Shown: positions 17,513 to 27,116, counted from the first letter of the stretch. The stretch: 64,000 nucleotides of DNA from Halorutilus salinus (GCF_026242195.1 NZ_RKLV01000010.1:1-64000); one strand, 5' to 3'. Notes: generated from the sequence alone by a model not told the origin. Program-made: numbers and translations.

Positions 17513-19034
17513 CGTCAGTATATTCGACACGACGTTACGTGACGGTGAGCAGTCGCCGGGTACCTCGTTCTCGCACGACGACAAGATACGTATAGCTGAG
17601 ACGCTCGACGGTATGGGGGTCGATGTCATTGAGGCGGGGTTCCCCATAAACAGCGACGAGGAGTTCGCCGCTGTCGAGGAGATAGCCGCAACGAGCGACA
17701 ACACGGTCTGCGGTCTTGCGCGTGTCCACGAGCAGGATCTCGACGCCGCGCTTGATGCTGATGTGAACCTCGTACACACCTTCGTCTCGTCGAGCGACAT
17801 ACAGATTCAGAAGTCGATGGATTCGTCGCGCGAGGAGGTTCTTGAGATGACCTACGACGCCGTCTCGCACGTTAAGGATCACGGCGTCGACTGTATGTTC
17901 TCGCCCATGGACGCGACACGTACGGAGTTCGACTACCTCGTCGAGATAGTCCGTACGGCGAAGGAGGCGGGCGCGGATATCGTCAACATACCCGACACGG
18001 TCGGTGTGATACGTCCGACTGCGATGCACAGGCTTATCTCGGCGCTCCGCGACGAGGTCGACGTGCCGTACGACGTACATACGCACGACGACTTCGGTCT
18101 CGCGGCGGCGAACGCCCTCGCGGGTATCGAGGCGGGCGCTGTCCAGTGTCAGGTTTCGGTCAACGGTATCGGTGAGCGCGCGGGTAACGCGGCTCTCGAA
18201 GAGGTTGTCATGTCGCTCGAATCGATATACAACGTCGATACGGGCGTCGACACGACGGAGATATACGACCTTTCGAAGACGGTCGAACGCCTCTCGGGCA
18301 TACCGCTTCCGGGGAACAAGCCCATCGTGGGCGACAACGCCTTCTCGCACGAGTCGGGTATACACGCCGCGGGCGTCATACAGGACTCGTCAACTTTCGA
18401 ACCCGGTATAATGACGCCGGAGGACGTTGGACACCAGCGCCGTCTCGTCATGGGCAAGCACACGGGTACGCACAGCGTACGTGAGACGCTCGAAGAGGCG
18501 GGGTACGAACCCGACGACGACGACGTGCGCGAGATTACGAAACGCGTAAAGAGCATGGGCGGAAAGGGCAAGAAGGTCTCCGACGCCGATGTCTTCGCGA
18601 TCGCCGAGAGCGTCATGTCCGCCGTTCCCGAAGCCGAGAAGACGGTCGACCTCAAGGAGGTCAACGTCTCGACGGGCAACGAACGTACACCGATGGCGAG
18701 CGTACGCGCCGAGGTTGAGGAGGAGGAACGCGTCGAGGCGGATGTCGGTGTCGGACCTGTCGACGCCGCTATGTCCGCCGTCTCGTCGCTCATGGGTGAC
18801 GACCGCGAGGTAGAGATCACGGACTTTCATATAGATGCGATAAGCGGCGGTAGCGACGCCGTGGCGAACGTCTACGTAGGCGTCGAACGCGACGGTGTGG
18901 AGGCGAACGCCTCGGCTTCGAGCGAGGATATTACGGTGGCGTCGGTCGAGGCTACGGTTGACGCCGTCAACCATCTCGTCCGTAAGGAGGCGCGCGATGA
19001 AAAACCCGCAGACAGTACAACGAGACAGCCATAG
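17451..19034 (+). CDS. leuA: 2-isopropylmalate synthase (5' end uncertain)
   Basis: Up to 527 residues. Catalytic TIM barrel: F-D-T-T-L-R-D-G-E-Q-S-P-G near 25 and V-H-T-H-D-D-F-G-L-A-A-A-N with the metal-binding histidines. The C-terminal LeuA regulatory domain (about 390-510, G-V-G-P-V-D-A-A and later beta strands) suggests leucine feedback. Citramalate synthase or homocitrate synthase are alternatives in this family, but position before ilvBNC and near leuCD favours LeuA. The start is doubtful: residues 1-15 are basic, and an overlapping frame from 17420 reads better. Confidence 0.88.
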   Translation: MDLYPESRRKGVVFWEHDVDNVSIFDTTLRDGEQSPGTSFSHDDKIRIAETLDGMGVDVIEAGFPINSDEEFAAVEEIAATSDNTVCGLARVHEQDLDAALDADVNLVHTFVSSSDIQIQKSMDSSREEVLEMTYDAVSHVKDHGVDCMFSPMDATRTEFDYLVEIVRTAKEAGADIVNIPDTVGVIRPTAMHRLISALRDEVDVPYDVHTHDDFGLAAANALAGIEAGAVQCQVSVNGIGERAGNAALEEVVMSLESIYNVDTGVDTTEIYDLSKTVERLSGIPLPGNKPIVGDNAFSHESGIHAAGVIQDSSTFEPGIMTPEDVGHQRRLVMGKHTGTHSVRETLEEAGYEPDDDDVREITKRVKSMGGKGKKVSDADVFAIAESVMSAVPEAEKTVDLKEVNVSTGNERTPMASVRAEVEEEERVEADVGVGPVDAAMSAVSSLMGDDREVEITDFHIDAISGGSDAVANVYVGVERDGVEANASASSEDITVASVEATVDAVNHLVRKEARDEKPADSTTRQP

Positions 19035-19040
19035 ACAGAC

Positions 19041-20795
19041 ATGAGCAAGACAAGAGAAGACGGAGAAACGACAGAAGAGAAGGAGGCTCCGACGACACGT
19101 AGGGGTGCAGAGGCGCTCGTCGAAGGTCTGAAACAGGAGGGCGTCGACACGATGTTCGGCATCACGGGCGGCGCGGTCATGCCCGTCTACGACGCCTTGT
19201 ACGACGACGAGGATATCGACCATATTATGATGGGACACGAACAGGGCGCGGCACACGCCGCCGAGGCGTACCACTCTGTGACGGGACGACCGGGTGTATG
19301 TCTCGCCACGTCGGGTCCCGGAGCGACCAACCTTATAACGGGTCTCGCCGACGCCGACATGGACTCGCGCTCCATCATAGCGGTTACGGGGCAGGTTCCG
19401 ACGGAGATGATAGGCAACGACGCGTTTCAGGAAACAGACATGCGCGGCGTCTCGATGCCGGTTACGAAGCACAACTACCTCGTAAAGGACGAGGACGAGG
19501 TGCCCGACACCGTACAGGAGGCTTTCTACGTCTCCAACACGGGGAGACCGGGTCCCGTCGTCGTCGACATGCCCAAGGACGTTTCGAAGAACGATACCGA
19601 CGCCGTCCGAGGCGAGCTAAACATCGAGGGGTACAGCCCTAACTACGAAGGGCATCCGCGTCAGGTTAAGAAGGCGGCGGAGGCGATAGAGGGAGCCGAC
19701 AAGCCGCTCATATTCGCGGGCGGCGGGGCTATCATGGCGGACGCCGCGGACGAGGTACGTGAACTCGCAAACGAGAACCGTATACCCGTCACGACGAGCC
19801 TTCAGGGTCTCGGCGGCTTCCCTGAGGACAACGACCTGTCGCTCGGTATGCTCGGTATGCACGGCACGGGGTACGCCAACCGCGCCGTCACCGACTGCGA
19901 CCTCCTGATCGGCATAGGCGTCCGTTTCGACGACCGTGCAACGGGCAAGATAGAGTCGTTTGCGCCGAGCGCCGAGGTCATACACGTCGACATCGACCCT
20001 GCCGAAATCTCGAAGAACATACACGCTGACATACCTATCGTCGGCGACGCCAAACGTGTCGTTGGAGACATCAACGACGAGATGGCTTCGCACGCGTCAC
20101 CCGACACGGAGGACTGGCTCGACACGCTGAACGACTGGCGCGAAAAGTACCCGATGGAGTACGAACAGGAAGACGGCGAACTCAAGCCACAGTACGTCAT
20201 AGAGGAACTCGACGACAGGACGCCCGACGACACGATCGTCTGCACGGGCGTCGGTCAGCACCAGATGTGGGCGGCGCAGTGGTACGAGTACAACGAGCCG
20301 CGTACATGGATTTCGAGCGGCGGACTCGGCACCATGGGCTGTGGACTTCCCATGACGATAGGCGCTAAGCTCGCCGCGCCCGACAAGGAGGTCGTCTGCA
20401 TCGACGGCGACGGCTCCTTCCTTATGACCGTACAGGAGTTAGCGACGGCGGTTCGTGAGGAACTCGACTTCACGCTCGTCATCATCAACAACTACTACAT
20501 GGGCATGGTACGCCAGTGGCAGGAGCTTTTCAGCGACGAACGTTACGCCGAAAGCGAACTACCCCACCTGCCTGAGTTCGACAAGATAGCCGAGGCTTTC
20601 GGTGCCAAGGGCTGGAGGCTAACGGAGTCGGAGAACGTCGGTGAGGTTCTCGAAGAGGCTCTTGAGTACGACGGACCGAGCGTCATCGACGCAGTCATAG
20701 ACCCCAACGAAAACGTCTTCCCCATGGTGCCTGCAGGAAGCGGAAACGACGAGTTCATAATGGGTAAGGGAACACAAGGGAGCAGAATATCATGA
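19041..20795 (+). CDS. ilvB: Acetolactate synthase large subunit
   Basis: 584 residues, thiamine-diphosphate dependent. The N-terminal domain has F-G-I-T-G-G-A-V-M-P-V-Y-D-A-L and the catalytic Glu in H-E-Q-G-A-A-H. The C-terminal cofactor motif is G-D-G-S-F followed by N-N-Y-Y-M-G-M. It makes acetolactate and acetohydroxybutyrate. It starts 6 bases after leuA and overlaps ilvN by 4 bases. An acidic N-terminal tail of about 25 residues precedes the catalytic core. Confidence 0.95.
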   Translation: MSKTREDGETTEEKEAPTTRRGAEALVEGLKQEGVDTMFGITGGAVMPVYDALYDDEDIDHIMMGHEQGAAHAAEAYHSVTGRPGVCLATSGPGATNLITGLADADMDSRSIIAVTGQVPTEMIGNDAFQETDMRGVSMPVTKHNYLVKDEDEVPDTVQEAFYVSNTGRPGPVVVDMPKDVSKNDTDAVRGELNIEGYSPNYEGHPRQVKKAAEAIEGADKPLIFAGGGAIMADAADEVRELANENRIPVTTSLQGLGGFPEDNDLSLGMLGMHGTGYANRAVTDCDLLIGIGVRFDDRATGKIESFAPSAEVIHVDIDPAEISKNIHADIPIVGDAKRVVGDINDEMASHASPDTEDWLDTLNDWREKYPMEYEQEDGELKPQYVIEELDDRTPDDTIVCTGVGQHQMWAAQWYEYNEPRTWISSGGLGTMGCGLPMTIGAKLAAPDKEVVCIDGDGSFLMTVQELATAVREELDFTLVIINNYYMGMVRQWQELFSDERYAESELPHLPEFDKIAEAFGAKGWRLTESENVGEVLEEALEYDGPSVIDAVIDPNENVFPMVPAGSGNDEFIMGKGTQGSRIS

Positions 20796-21367
20796 GCAGG
20801 GGAGCGCCTTCACGCAGGCTGTCGACGGGTGTCCGCGAGGACGCGGTTGCGCGCGGTGCGGACGAGACCGAGTACACGCTTTCGGTACTCGTCGAGAACA
20901 AGCCCGGTGTGCTTTCGCGCGTCGCGGGTCTTTTCACGCGGAGAAACTTCAACATAGACTCGCTCGCAGTCGGCGAGACGGAGAACCCCGAGTACTCACG
21001 TATGACCATCGTCGTCGAGGGCAACGACAAGACGGTGGAGCAGGTCAAGAAACAGCTCAACAAGGTCATACCCGTGATCAAGGTTAGCGACCTAACCGAC
21101 GACGACTCCGTAGACCGCGAACTCGCGATGTACAAGGTGTCGTGCGACCCCGAGACGCGCGGCGAAATCATGCAGATCGCGGAGTCGTTCCGCGCGAACG
21201 TCGTCGACATGGGAGCGGAGGCTGTCGTCGTCGAGGTCACGGGCGACACCGAGAAGGTCGAGGCTATGGAGGACATGCTCCGTGGCTTCGGGATAAAGGA
21301 GACGGTGCGTACGGGACGTATCTCGCTCGCGCGCGGTGAGAAGACCACCGACGAAACGGGTAACTAA
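20792..21367 (+). CDS. ilvN: Acetolactate synthase small (regulatory) subunit
   Basis: 191 residues. An ACT domain starts near residue 28 ([21 protein letters not shown]). The C-terminal half matches the ALS small-subunit domain. It activates IlvB and confers valine feedback. Coupled to ilvB by an ATGA overlap. The first 25 residues are basic and may be partly untranslated if a later start is used. Confidence 0.93.
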   Translation: MSRGAPSRRLSTGVREDAVARGADETEYTLSVLVENKPGVLSRVAGLFTRRNFNIDSLAVGETENPEYSRMTIVVEGNDKTVEQVKKQLNKVIPVIKVSDLTDDDSVDRELAMYKVSCDPETRGEIMQIAESFRANVVDMGAEAVVVEVTGDTEKVEAMEDMLRGFGIKETVRTGRISLARGEKTTDETGN

Positions 21368-21393
21368 AGACGGAGGAGGTACGAGGGAACAGC

Positions 21394-22407
21394 ATGACAG
21401 AGGACGAGTTCGACATAACGCCGCTGTACGACGAAGACGCAGACCCCTCCTTCATCGAGGACAAGACGGTCGCCGTGATCGGATACGGATCGCAGGGTGA
21501 GGCGCAGGCGCGTAACCTACACGACTCAGGCGTCGACGTAGTCGTGGGTCTACGCGAAGGCTCGTCGTCGCGCGATGATGCGCGCGAACACGGTCTCGAC
21601 GTGGCGAAGACTCCGAAAGCCGTAAAACGCGCCGACGTCGTCCAGATGCTGGTGCCTGACACCGTACAGCCGGCTGTCTACGACGAGCACGTCAAGCCGA
21701 ACCTCGACGAGGACGACGCTCTGATGTTCTCGCATGGCTTCAACATACATTACAGCCAGATACGTCCGCCCGAGTACGTCGATGTTCTGATGGTCGCTCC
21801 CAAGTCGCCCGGCGACCTCGTCCGCCAGACGTACGAACGCGGCGACGGCGTCCCTGGTCTTCTTGCGGTCGAACAGGATCACACGGGCGACGCACGCGAC
21901 CTTGGACTTGCGTACGCACACGCGATAGGGTGCACACGTTCGGGCGTCATAGAGACGACGTTCCGCGAGGAGACCGAGACCGACCTGTTCGGCGAGCAGG
22001 CGATACTCTGCGGCGGCACGTCCGCGCTCATCAAGGCGTCGTTCGAGACGCTCGTCGACGCGGGATACTCGCCCGAGATGGCGTACTTCGAGTGCGCCAA
22101 TGAGCTAAAACTTATAGTCGACCTGATCTTCGAGGGGGGTCTGTCAGGGATGCGCGACAACATAAGCGACACCGCCGAGTACGGCGACCTGACACGTGGA
22201 CCGCGCGTGATCGATGACGATGTCCGCGACAACCTCGACGAGGTTCTTGAGGAGGTTCAGAACGGCGAGTTCGCACGCGAATGGATAAACGAGAACCAAG
22301 CGGGGCGTCCGTCGTACAACCAGCTAAAGGAACGCGACGAGGAGCATCTCATCGAGGACGTTGGGGGAGAGTTGCGCTCGCTCATGACGTCAGTTCAGGA
22401 GGACTAA
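21394..22407 (+). CDS. ilvC: Ketol-acid reductoisomerase
   Basis: 337 residues, class I length. The Rossmann motif [13 protein letters not shown] near residue 30 precedes the knotted C-terminal domain. [19 protein letters not shown] and M-A-Y-F-E-C show the Mg-binding Asp/Glu positions. It reduces and isomerises acetolactate. A strong G-G-A-G-G-A-G-G-T ribosome-binding site stands 16-24 bases before the ATG. Last gene of leuA-ilvBNC. Confidence 0.96.
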   Translation: MTEDEFDITPLYDEDADPSFIEDKTVAVIGYGSQGEAQARNLHDSGVDVVVGLREGSSSRDDAREHGLDVAKTPKAVKRADVVQMLVPDTVQPAVYDEHVKPNLDEDDALMFSHGFNIHYSQIRPPEYVDVLMVAPKSPGDLVRQTYERGDGVPGLLAVEQDHTGDARDLGLAYAHAIGCTRSGVIETTFREETETDLFGEQAILCGGTSALIKASFETLVDAGYSPEMAYFECANELKLIVDLIFEGGLSGMRDNISDTAEYGDLTRGPRVIDDDVRDNLDEVLEEVQNGEFAREWINENQAGRPSYNQLKERDEEHLIEDVGGELRSLMTSVQED

Positions 22408-22500
22408 CTGCTGTTTCGGGGTCGCGTTCTAACGGCGCGACTCGCGTAACAAACTTCTAACGTCTACACGAACTACAGACACAACACACGACAAACAACG

Positions 22501-23898
22501 ATGTCAGAAAGAACACTGTACGACAAGGTGTGGGACAACCACGCCGTACAGGAGCTACCCAACGGACAGACACAGCTGTTCGTGGGTCTCCATATGATAC
22601 ACGAGGTGACGAGTCCGCAGGCTTTCGGTATGCTTGAGGAGCGCGGCTACGATGTCGCATTCCCCGACAGGACGTACGCGACGACCGACCATATCGTACC
22701 GACCGAAGACCGGTCGCGCCCGCTCGAAGACGAACAGGCTGAGACGATGCTTTCGGCGCTCGAAGGGAACGTCGACGAACACGGCGTCGAGTTCTTTGGT
22801 CTCGACTCCGGAAGACAGGGTATCGTCCATATCGTCGGTCCCGAACTCGGTCTGACACAGCCCGGTATGACGGTTGTCTGCGGCGACTCGCATACGTCGA
22901 CACACGGCGCTCTCGGCGCTCTCGGCATGGGTATAGGCACGAGCCAGATACGCGATGTCTTCGCCACGGGATGTATCGCGGCGGACAAACAGGACGTGCG
23001 GCGTATCGAGGTGGACGGTACGCTCGGCGAAGGCGTCTACGCAAAGGATCTCATACTGACCATCATACGCGAGTTGGGCGTCGAGGGCGGCATAGGCTAC
23101 GTCTACGAGTATGCGGGTAGCGCCGTCGAGGATCTCGACATAGAGGGACGCCTCGCGCTCTGTAACATGTCCATCGAAGGCGGTGCGCGCGCGGGATACG
23201 TCAACCCCGACGAAACGACGTTTGACTATCTCAAGGGGCGCGAGTACGCGCCGTCGGGCGACGACTGGGACGAGGCGGTCGGGTACTGGCGTTCGATACG
23301 TTCGGACGACGACGCAGTCTACGACGACGTGGTGGAGATAGACGGCGACGGTATAGAGCCGATGGTGACGTGGGGCACTAACCCCGGACAGGTCGTCGGT
23401 ATCGACGAAGCCGTGCCCGAACCCGACGAGACGAACGACCCGCGGGCGGCGCGCGAGGCGCAGGAGCATATGAACGTCTCACCCGGCGACACGATGCGAG
23501 GTGTGAACGTTGATGTCGTCTTCCTCGGTTCGTGTACCAACGGACGCCTCTCCGATCTCCGCGAGGCGGCGCGCGTTCTCGAAGGGAGCGAGGTACACGA
23601 CGGTGTCCGCGCGCTCGCTGTCCCCGGTTCACAGACCGTACGCGCCAAGGCGGAGGACGAGGGACTCGACGAGGTTTTCGCGGACGGTGGCTTCGAATGG
23701 CGCGAACCCGGATGCTCAATGTGTATAGCGATGAACGGCGACAGTATCGAAGACGGCGAACTCTGTGTCTCGTCTTCGAACCGTAACTACGTCGGAAGAC
23801 AGGGCGCTGAGGGCGGTAAGACGGTTCTGTCTTCGCCCGCGACGCTCGCGGCGAGCGCCGTACGTGGCGAGATAACGGATCCAAGGGAGGTGCTCTGA
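22501..23898 (+). CDS. leuC: 3-isopropylmalate dehydratase large subunit
   Basis: 465 residues, bacterial-type length. Aconitase-family iron-sulfur cysteines: one in F-L-G-S-C-T-N-G-R and two in E-P-G-C-S-M-C-I-A-M-N. G-D-S-H-T-S-T-H-G-A-L-G-A-L is also intact. It acts with LeuD to isomerise 2- to 3-isopropylmalate. A 93-bp gap separates it from ilvC, room for an own promoter. leuD follows with no gap. Confidence 0.95.
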   Translation: MSERTLYDKVWDNHAVQELPNGQTQLFVGLHMIHEVTSPQAFGMLEERGYDVAFPDRTYATTDHIVPTEDRSRPLEDEQAETMLSALEGNVDEHGVEFFGLDSGRQGIVHIVGPELGLTQPGMTVVCGDSHTSTHGALGALGMGIGTSQIRDVFATGCIAADKQDVRRIEVDGTLGEGVYAKDLILTIIRELGVEGGIGYVYEYAGSAVEDLDIEGRLALCNMSIEGGARAGYVNPDETTFDYLKGREYAPSGDDWDEAVGYWRSIRSDDDAVYDDVVEIDGDGIEPMVTWGTNPGQVVGIDEAVPEPDETNDPRAAREAQEHMNVSPGDTMRGVNVDVVFLGSCTNGRLSDLREAARVLEGSEVHDGVRALAVPGSQTVRAKAEDEGLDEVFADGGFEWREPGCSMCIAMNGDSIEDGELCVSSSNRNYVGRQGAEGGKTVLSSPATLAASAVRGEITDPREVL

Positions 23899-24513
23899 AT
23901 GTCGGAAACGGACGAGACCGATGAACGCAAAGCCGTTCGACGCGTCGCAGGAACCGGCGTACCCCTCCGAGGCGACGACATCGACACCGATCAGATCGTC
24001 CCCGCGCGTTTCCTCAAGGAGGTCACGTTCGACAACATGGGGAAGTACGCCTTCCACGACGCGCGCAGGGACGATGACGGTGGGATGAACGACCATCCGC
24101 TCAACGTCTACACGGGTAACGTACTCGTCGTAAACGACAACTTCGGATGCGGTTCGTCGCGCGAGCACGCGCCTCAGGCTCTGATGCGTTGGGGTGTCGA
24201 GGCTATCGTCGGCGAGTCGTTCGCCGAGATCTTCGCCGACAACTGTAAGTCGCTCGGTATACCGACCGTGACGGTCGACGCCGACGGTGTCGAAGAGATA
24301 CAGACGCGTGTGGAGGACGAACCCGACACGCCGCTTGAGGTCGATGTCGAAAAGGAACGTGTCGTCGTGGCTGGTGACGAGTACGACGCCCGTATCACGG
24401 ACGCACAGAAGGAGGCGCTTGTCGAAGGAATCTGGGACACGACGGCGTTGATGCGTTCGTCGCTCGACAAGGCGAAAGACACCTACGACGACCTACCGTA
24501 CACGGACTGGTGA
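23899..24513 (+). CDS. leuD: 3-isopropylmalate dehydratase small subunit
   Basis: 204 residues, bacterial-type LeuD. D-D-I-D-T-D-Q-I-V-P-A-R-F-L-K near residue 30, then V-N-D-N-F-G-C-G-S-S-R-E-H-A-P-Q-A-L, the swivelling-domain substrate loop. It starts on the base after the leuC stop. Its own stop overlaps the GTG of the CRM-domain gene, so that RNA-binding protein is part of this operon. Confidence 0.95.
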   Translation: MSETDETDERKAVRRVAGTGVPLRGDDIDTDQIVPARFLKEVTFDNMGKYAFHDARRDDDGGMNDHPLNVYTGNVLVVNDNFGCGSSREHAPQALMRWGVEAIVGESFAEIFADNCKSLGIPTVTVDADGVEEIQTRVEDEPDTPLEVDVEKERVVVAGDEYDARITDAQKEALVEGIWDTTALMRSSLDKAKDTYDDLPYTDW

Positions 24514-24770
24514 AGATGGAAGAGGAAAAAGCACGCAAGAAGGCGCATGAACTCGACGCGACGGTACGCGTAGGCAAGAAAGGTGTCGAGGCGGTCGCTG
24601 ACGAACTCGCAGACCAGTTGAGCAACGAAGAACCGAGGAAGGTCAAGTTCCTCCGTTCGTCGCGGGGCGGTACGACGACGGATGAACTCGCGCGCGAACT
24701 CGCAGAAGAGGCGGGCGCGCAACTCGTCGACACGCGCGGACACACGGCGGTCTACGTACGCGATCGTTAG
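24510..24770 (+). CDS. YhbY/CRM-domain RNA-binding protein
   Basis: 86 residues: a lysine-rich start (E-E-K-A-R-K-K-A-H-E-L-D-A-T-V-R-V-G-K-K-G-V), then helix-strand elements and G-H-T-A-V-Y-V at the end, matching the CRM (YhbY) fold linked to ribosome assembly. The usual G-x-x-G loop is replaced by S-S-R-G-G-T-T-T. GTG at 24510 overlaps the leuD stop; ATG at 24516 is an equally possible start. Its stop codon overlaps that of the convergent DJ-1-like gene. Confidence 0.82.
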   Translation: MKMEEEKARKKAHELDATVRVGKKGVEAVADELADQLSNEEPRKVKFLRSSRGGTTTDELARELAEEAGAQLVDTRGHTAVYVRDR

Positions 24771-25258
24771 AGATCCTTGAGACGCGCACGACGTACCTTT
24801 CTGACAACCTCAGCGCCAAACTCCGCGAGCGCATCGCCGCCCACCGTCGTCAGCATCTTTGCATCGACGACGACGGGTTCGTCGTAGGCGCGTCCGTCCA
24901 CAGCGCGTACCTTCTCCGCTGTATCGCCCCTCGCGGCGACCTGTCTGTCCCCCGCAACACCCGCTTCGACAAGGACTTCGACGCCTTCGCCCACGGCGGT
25001 GACGAGCGCGCCGTCTTCGGTACCATGCCGGACGGTATCCCCGACCCGCGCGCGCTCTTTCTCTCCACGCTCTCCTCCGGTGACGTGTACGAGGTCGTAC
25101 CCGTCGTCGAGCGTCGTCTTCGTACCGTCGCCCACGTCGCGCGCCTTGACGACCTCTACGTCCTCCTCACGTAGCCTCTGTGCAACGTAAAGCAGTTCGC
25201 GGTCGTTGAAGCCGTCGGCGGCGACGAACAGAGCGTCCATATACGGGATACGTCGCAC
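24767..25258 (-). CDS. DJ-1/PfpI-like protein lacking the nucleophile cysteine
   Basis: Up to 163 residues; the better start is the ATG at 25240 (M-D-A-L-F-V-A-A-D-G-F-N-D-R-E-L-L). The strand-loop-helix order, including A-D-G-F near the start and V-V-V-D-A-K-M-L-T-T-V-G-G near the end, fits the DJ-1/PfpI fold. The nucleophile elbow, normally A-I-C-H-G-P, reads V-T-A-V-G-E-G, and the protein has no cysteine. Protease, glyoxalase or deglycase chemistry by the usual mechanism is therefore excluded. A binding role is more plausible. Confidence 0.65.
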   Translation of the reverse strand: MRRIPYMDALFVAADGFNDRELLYVAQRLREEDVEVVKARDVGDGTKTTLDDGYDLVHVTGGERGEKERARVGDTVRHGTEDGALVTAVGEGVEVLVEAGVAGDRQVAARGDTAEKVRAVDGRAYDEPVVVDAKMLTTVGGDALAEFGAEVVRKVRRARLKDL

Positions 25259-25317
25259 CGGTGTAAATGCGCTTCCTTAGACGAAGGAAATATGCGGCGG
25301 ACGTACCAAAACCGGAC

Positions 25318-26073
25318 ATGCTCCGACGTATCACCGAACACCTCGACGGTATACTCGGTAACGACGAATGGAACCCCGTAGACGCCGCGACGAACGGTCT
25401 TCAGATCGAGAACTCGGGACGTGTCGACACGGTTGCCTTCGCCGTCGACGCCGCGACACAGACGGTCGAGGAGGCGGTGGAACGCGGCGCGGAGATGATG
25501 GTCGTCCACCACGGCTTCTTCTGGGGCGGAAAGGACGCGGTCGTCGGACAGGACTACGACCGTTTTAGGCTTCTCATTGAGAACGACATCGCCCTGTACG
25601 CCTCTCATCTTCCTCTCGACGCGCACGACGAGGTCGGAAACAACGTCCTCCTCCTCGACGCTCTCGACGCTGAGCCTGTCGAACGGTTCGCCGACTTCGG
25701 TACCGACGAGGTCGGATACGTAGGCGAACTCGCGTCGCCGGTCGGCTTAGAAAGCTTCACAGACGGCGTCGCCGATGCGGTCGACAGCGAACCCGACGTA
25801 CTCGACTTCGGATCCGACGAGATCGAACGCGTCGCGGTCCTGACGGGCGCGGGCGGTGGACACGTCGCCGAAGCGGCGGCGACCGACGCGGATGTCTACA
25901 TCACGGGCGAACCCAAGCACAGGGCGCACCACGATGCGCGCGAGCACAGCCTCAACGTCGTCTTCGCGGGGCACTACCATACGGAGACGTTCGGCGTGCG
26001 CGCGCTCCGCGCTCTCGTAGACGAAGAGTTCAGCGTCGATACGTTCTACATCGACCAACCGACACTCGTTTAG
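25318..26073 (+). CDS. Nif3-like dinuclear metal protein (DUF34)
   Basis: 251 residues from M-L-R-R-I-T-E-H-L-D-G. Metal-binding elements of the Nif3/YbgI family are present: V-V-H-H-G-F-F-W-G near residue 64, the D-A-H-D-E-V-G-N-N segment, T-G-E-P-K-H and the C-terminal G-H-Y-H-T-E-T-F-G-V. The family has been annotated as GTP cyclohydrolase I type 2, but its physiological function is unsettled. The longer start at 25267 adds a basic segment unlike the rest. Confidence 0.88.
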   Translation: MLRRITEHLDGILGNDEWNPVDAATNGLQIENSGRVDTVAFAVDAATQTVEEAVERGAEMMVVHHGFFWGGKDAVVGQDYDRFRLLIENDIALYASHLPLDAHDEVGNNVLLLDALDAEPVERFADFGTDEVGYVGELASPVGLESFTDGVADAVDSEPDVLDFGSDEIERVAVLTGAGGGHVAEAAATDADVYITGEPKHRAHHDAREHSLNVVFAGHYHTETFGVRALRALVDEEFSVDTFYIDQPTLV

Positions 26074-26567
26074 CTACCCCTCGTACGCCTTTTCGACGCC
26101 GACGTCGCCTCCCAAGACGCCGCTCATACGTTCTGTCACGACATCAAAGACAGCCGCGACGGGGTAGAGGAGGACGGAGATAACGACCATCGGACGCGCC
26201 GCACGTAGCGCCCACGACTCGGCGTTTCCGAGACCGTACGACTTGGGATTATTTCGCCTAAGATGAGTATGAGAACGGATGCCGACGTGGTCGCGACGAC
26301 CGCGGCGGCACCACCCGACAGACGTTGCGCCACGAGTAGCGTGACGATGCTCGACACGGCGACGTTGACGACGTTGTTACCGACGAGTATAGTCACGAGA
26401 AGCCTATGAGGGTCGGAACGCAGACGCGCGAGCGCCTCGCTATCCTCTCCGACCCCTACCTTCTCGGACGGAAGCGAGAAGACGGCTATCTCCGTACTCG
26501 AAAAGAACGCGCTAACCCCAAGCAGGACTGTAACCAGAACCACACCGACGCCGACTGTGACTGACAT
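26074..26567 (-). pseudogene. CNNM/DUF21-domain membrane protein with a frameshift
   Basis: The first 108 codons encode a DUF21 domain: S-A-F-F-S-S-T-E-I-A-V-F-S-L-P, V-G-N-N-V-V-N-V and L-I-L-I-L-G-E-I-I-P. There the open frame turns into low-complexity Ser/Arg. Restoring one base near 26242 gives P-K-S-Y-G-L-G-N-A-E, a standard DUF21 continuation, followed by a clean frame to a TAG at 26074. The full protein would have about 164 residues and lack CBS and CorC domains. Either a recent pseudogene or a sequencing error; related proteins export Mg or other cations. Confidence 0.8.
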
Positions 26568-26700
26568 ACAGACATACAGGACGGGTCACACAAAAGCCGA
26601 ACGGTGACCCCTCAACGACGGTGTTTTCACGCGGAACCACGTATGTCAGGTAGCCGATGACGACGCTCACCCTCCGACGCGAAAGCGGATGACGAACCCT

Positions 26701-26716
26701 ATGAGTACCGAGGCTG
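26701..26716 (+). repeat. Left copy of a 16-bp direct repeat flanking vapBC-2
   Basis: ATGAGTACCGAGGCTG is identical to 27527-27542. After 8 diverged bases both copies continue with ACCAC. Both open a short frame M-S-T-E-A-x-x-L-T-T. Confidence 0.7.
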
Positions 26717-26874
26717 TATCCCTGACCACAGATTTGCGAGTGGAACCGGTGTAGGATGTCTCTTCTCTTTGAGGACGGTATCCGTCGGGTTTCCCATGCC
26801 TCCTCAGACCGTGGACATTTTATTGAGCGGACTAAATGTAAAAGAGCTTGACCAGACCAAAAACTCATATCTGC

Positions 26875-26890
26875 GTATACCTAAGTATAC
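26875..26890 (+). promoter_or_regulatory. GTATAC-N4-GTATAC operator of vapBC-2
   Basis: Two GTATAC palindromes separated by ctaa end 4 bases before the antitoxin ATG. The position over the expected transcription start fits autoregulation by the toxin-antitoxin complex. Confidence 0.6.
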
Positions 26891-26894
26891 AGTG

Positions 26895-27116
26895 ATGAGC
26901 AAGTCCGTACGTATCTCGGAGGAGTTCCACGAGTTCGTGAGGTCGCACAGTCGCGACGATGAGACGATGGAGGAGACGTTGCGTAGACTCATCGGCGAAC
27001 CCGACCCGGAGGCGGTCGCAGGTATCCTGTCCTCCGAGACGGCGGAGGGGATGCGCGAGCGTATTGAGGAGAGACGTGACGACGGGAAGCGCGAGTTACG
27101 GGAGCGTTTCGAGTGA
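26895..27116 (+). CDS. vapB: VapB-type antitoxin of the haloarchaeal DUF7557-like kind
   Basis: 73 residues from the ATG behind the operator; the longer frame would read through the promoter. The N-terminus (S-K-S-V-R-I-S-E-E-F-H-E-F-V) looks like a short beta strand plus helix of a ribbon-helix-helix protein. The C-terminal half is highly charged (R-E-R-I-E-E-R-R-D-D-G-K-R-E-L). The stop overlaps the toxin GTG by 4 bases. Antitoxin role is inferred from the partner. Confidence 0.8.
   Translation: MSKSVRISEEFHEFVRSHSRDDETMEETLRRLIGEPDPEAVAGILSSETAEGMRERIEERRDDGKRELRERFE

Larger units (their letters stand above)
26568..26894. other. Intergenic region before vapBC-2, with inverted and direct repeats
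   Basis: About 330 bp without a credible gene. It holds an inverted repeat GGGTCAC/GTGACCC (26583-26589, 26604-26610) just upstream of the CNNM start, one copy of a 16-bp direct repeat at 26701-26716, and the vapBC-2 promoter and operator at its right end. Apparent ORFs on either strand are of non-halophilic composition. Confidence 0.5.

Noticed and set aside
26701-26754. 17-codon ORF at the left direct repeat as a gene
   Set aside because: Too short and without promoter support; treated as a repeat instead.
26512-26868. 118-codon frame on the minus strand upstream of the CNNM gene
   Set aside because: Basic, cysteine- and serine-rich composition without a recognisable domain; it crosses the promoter and repeat region.
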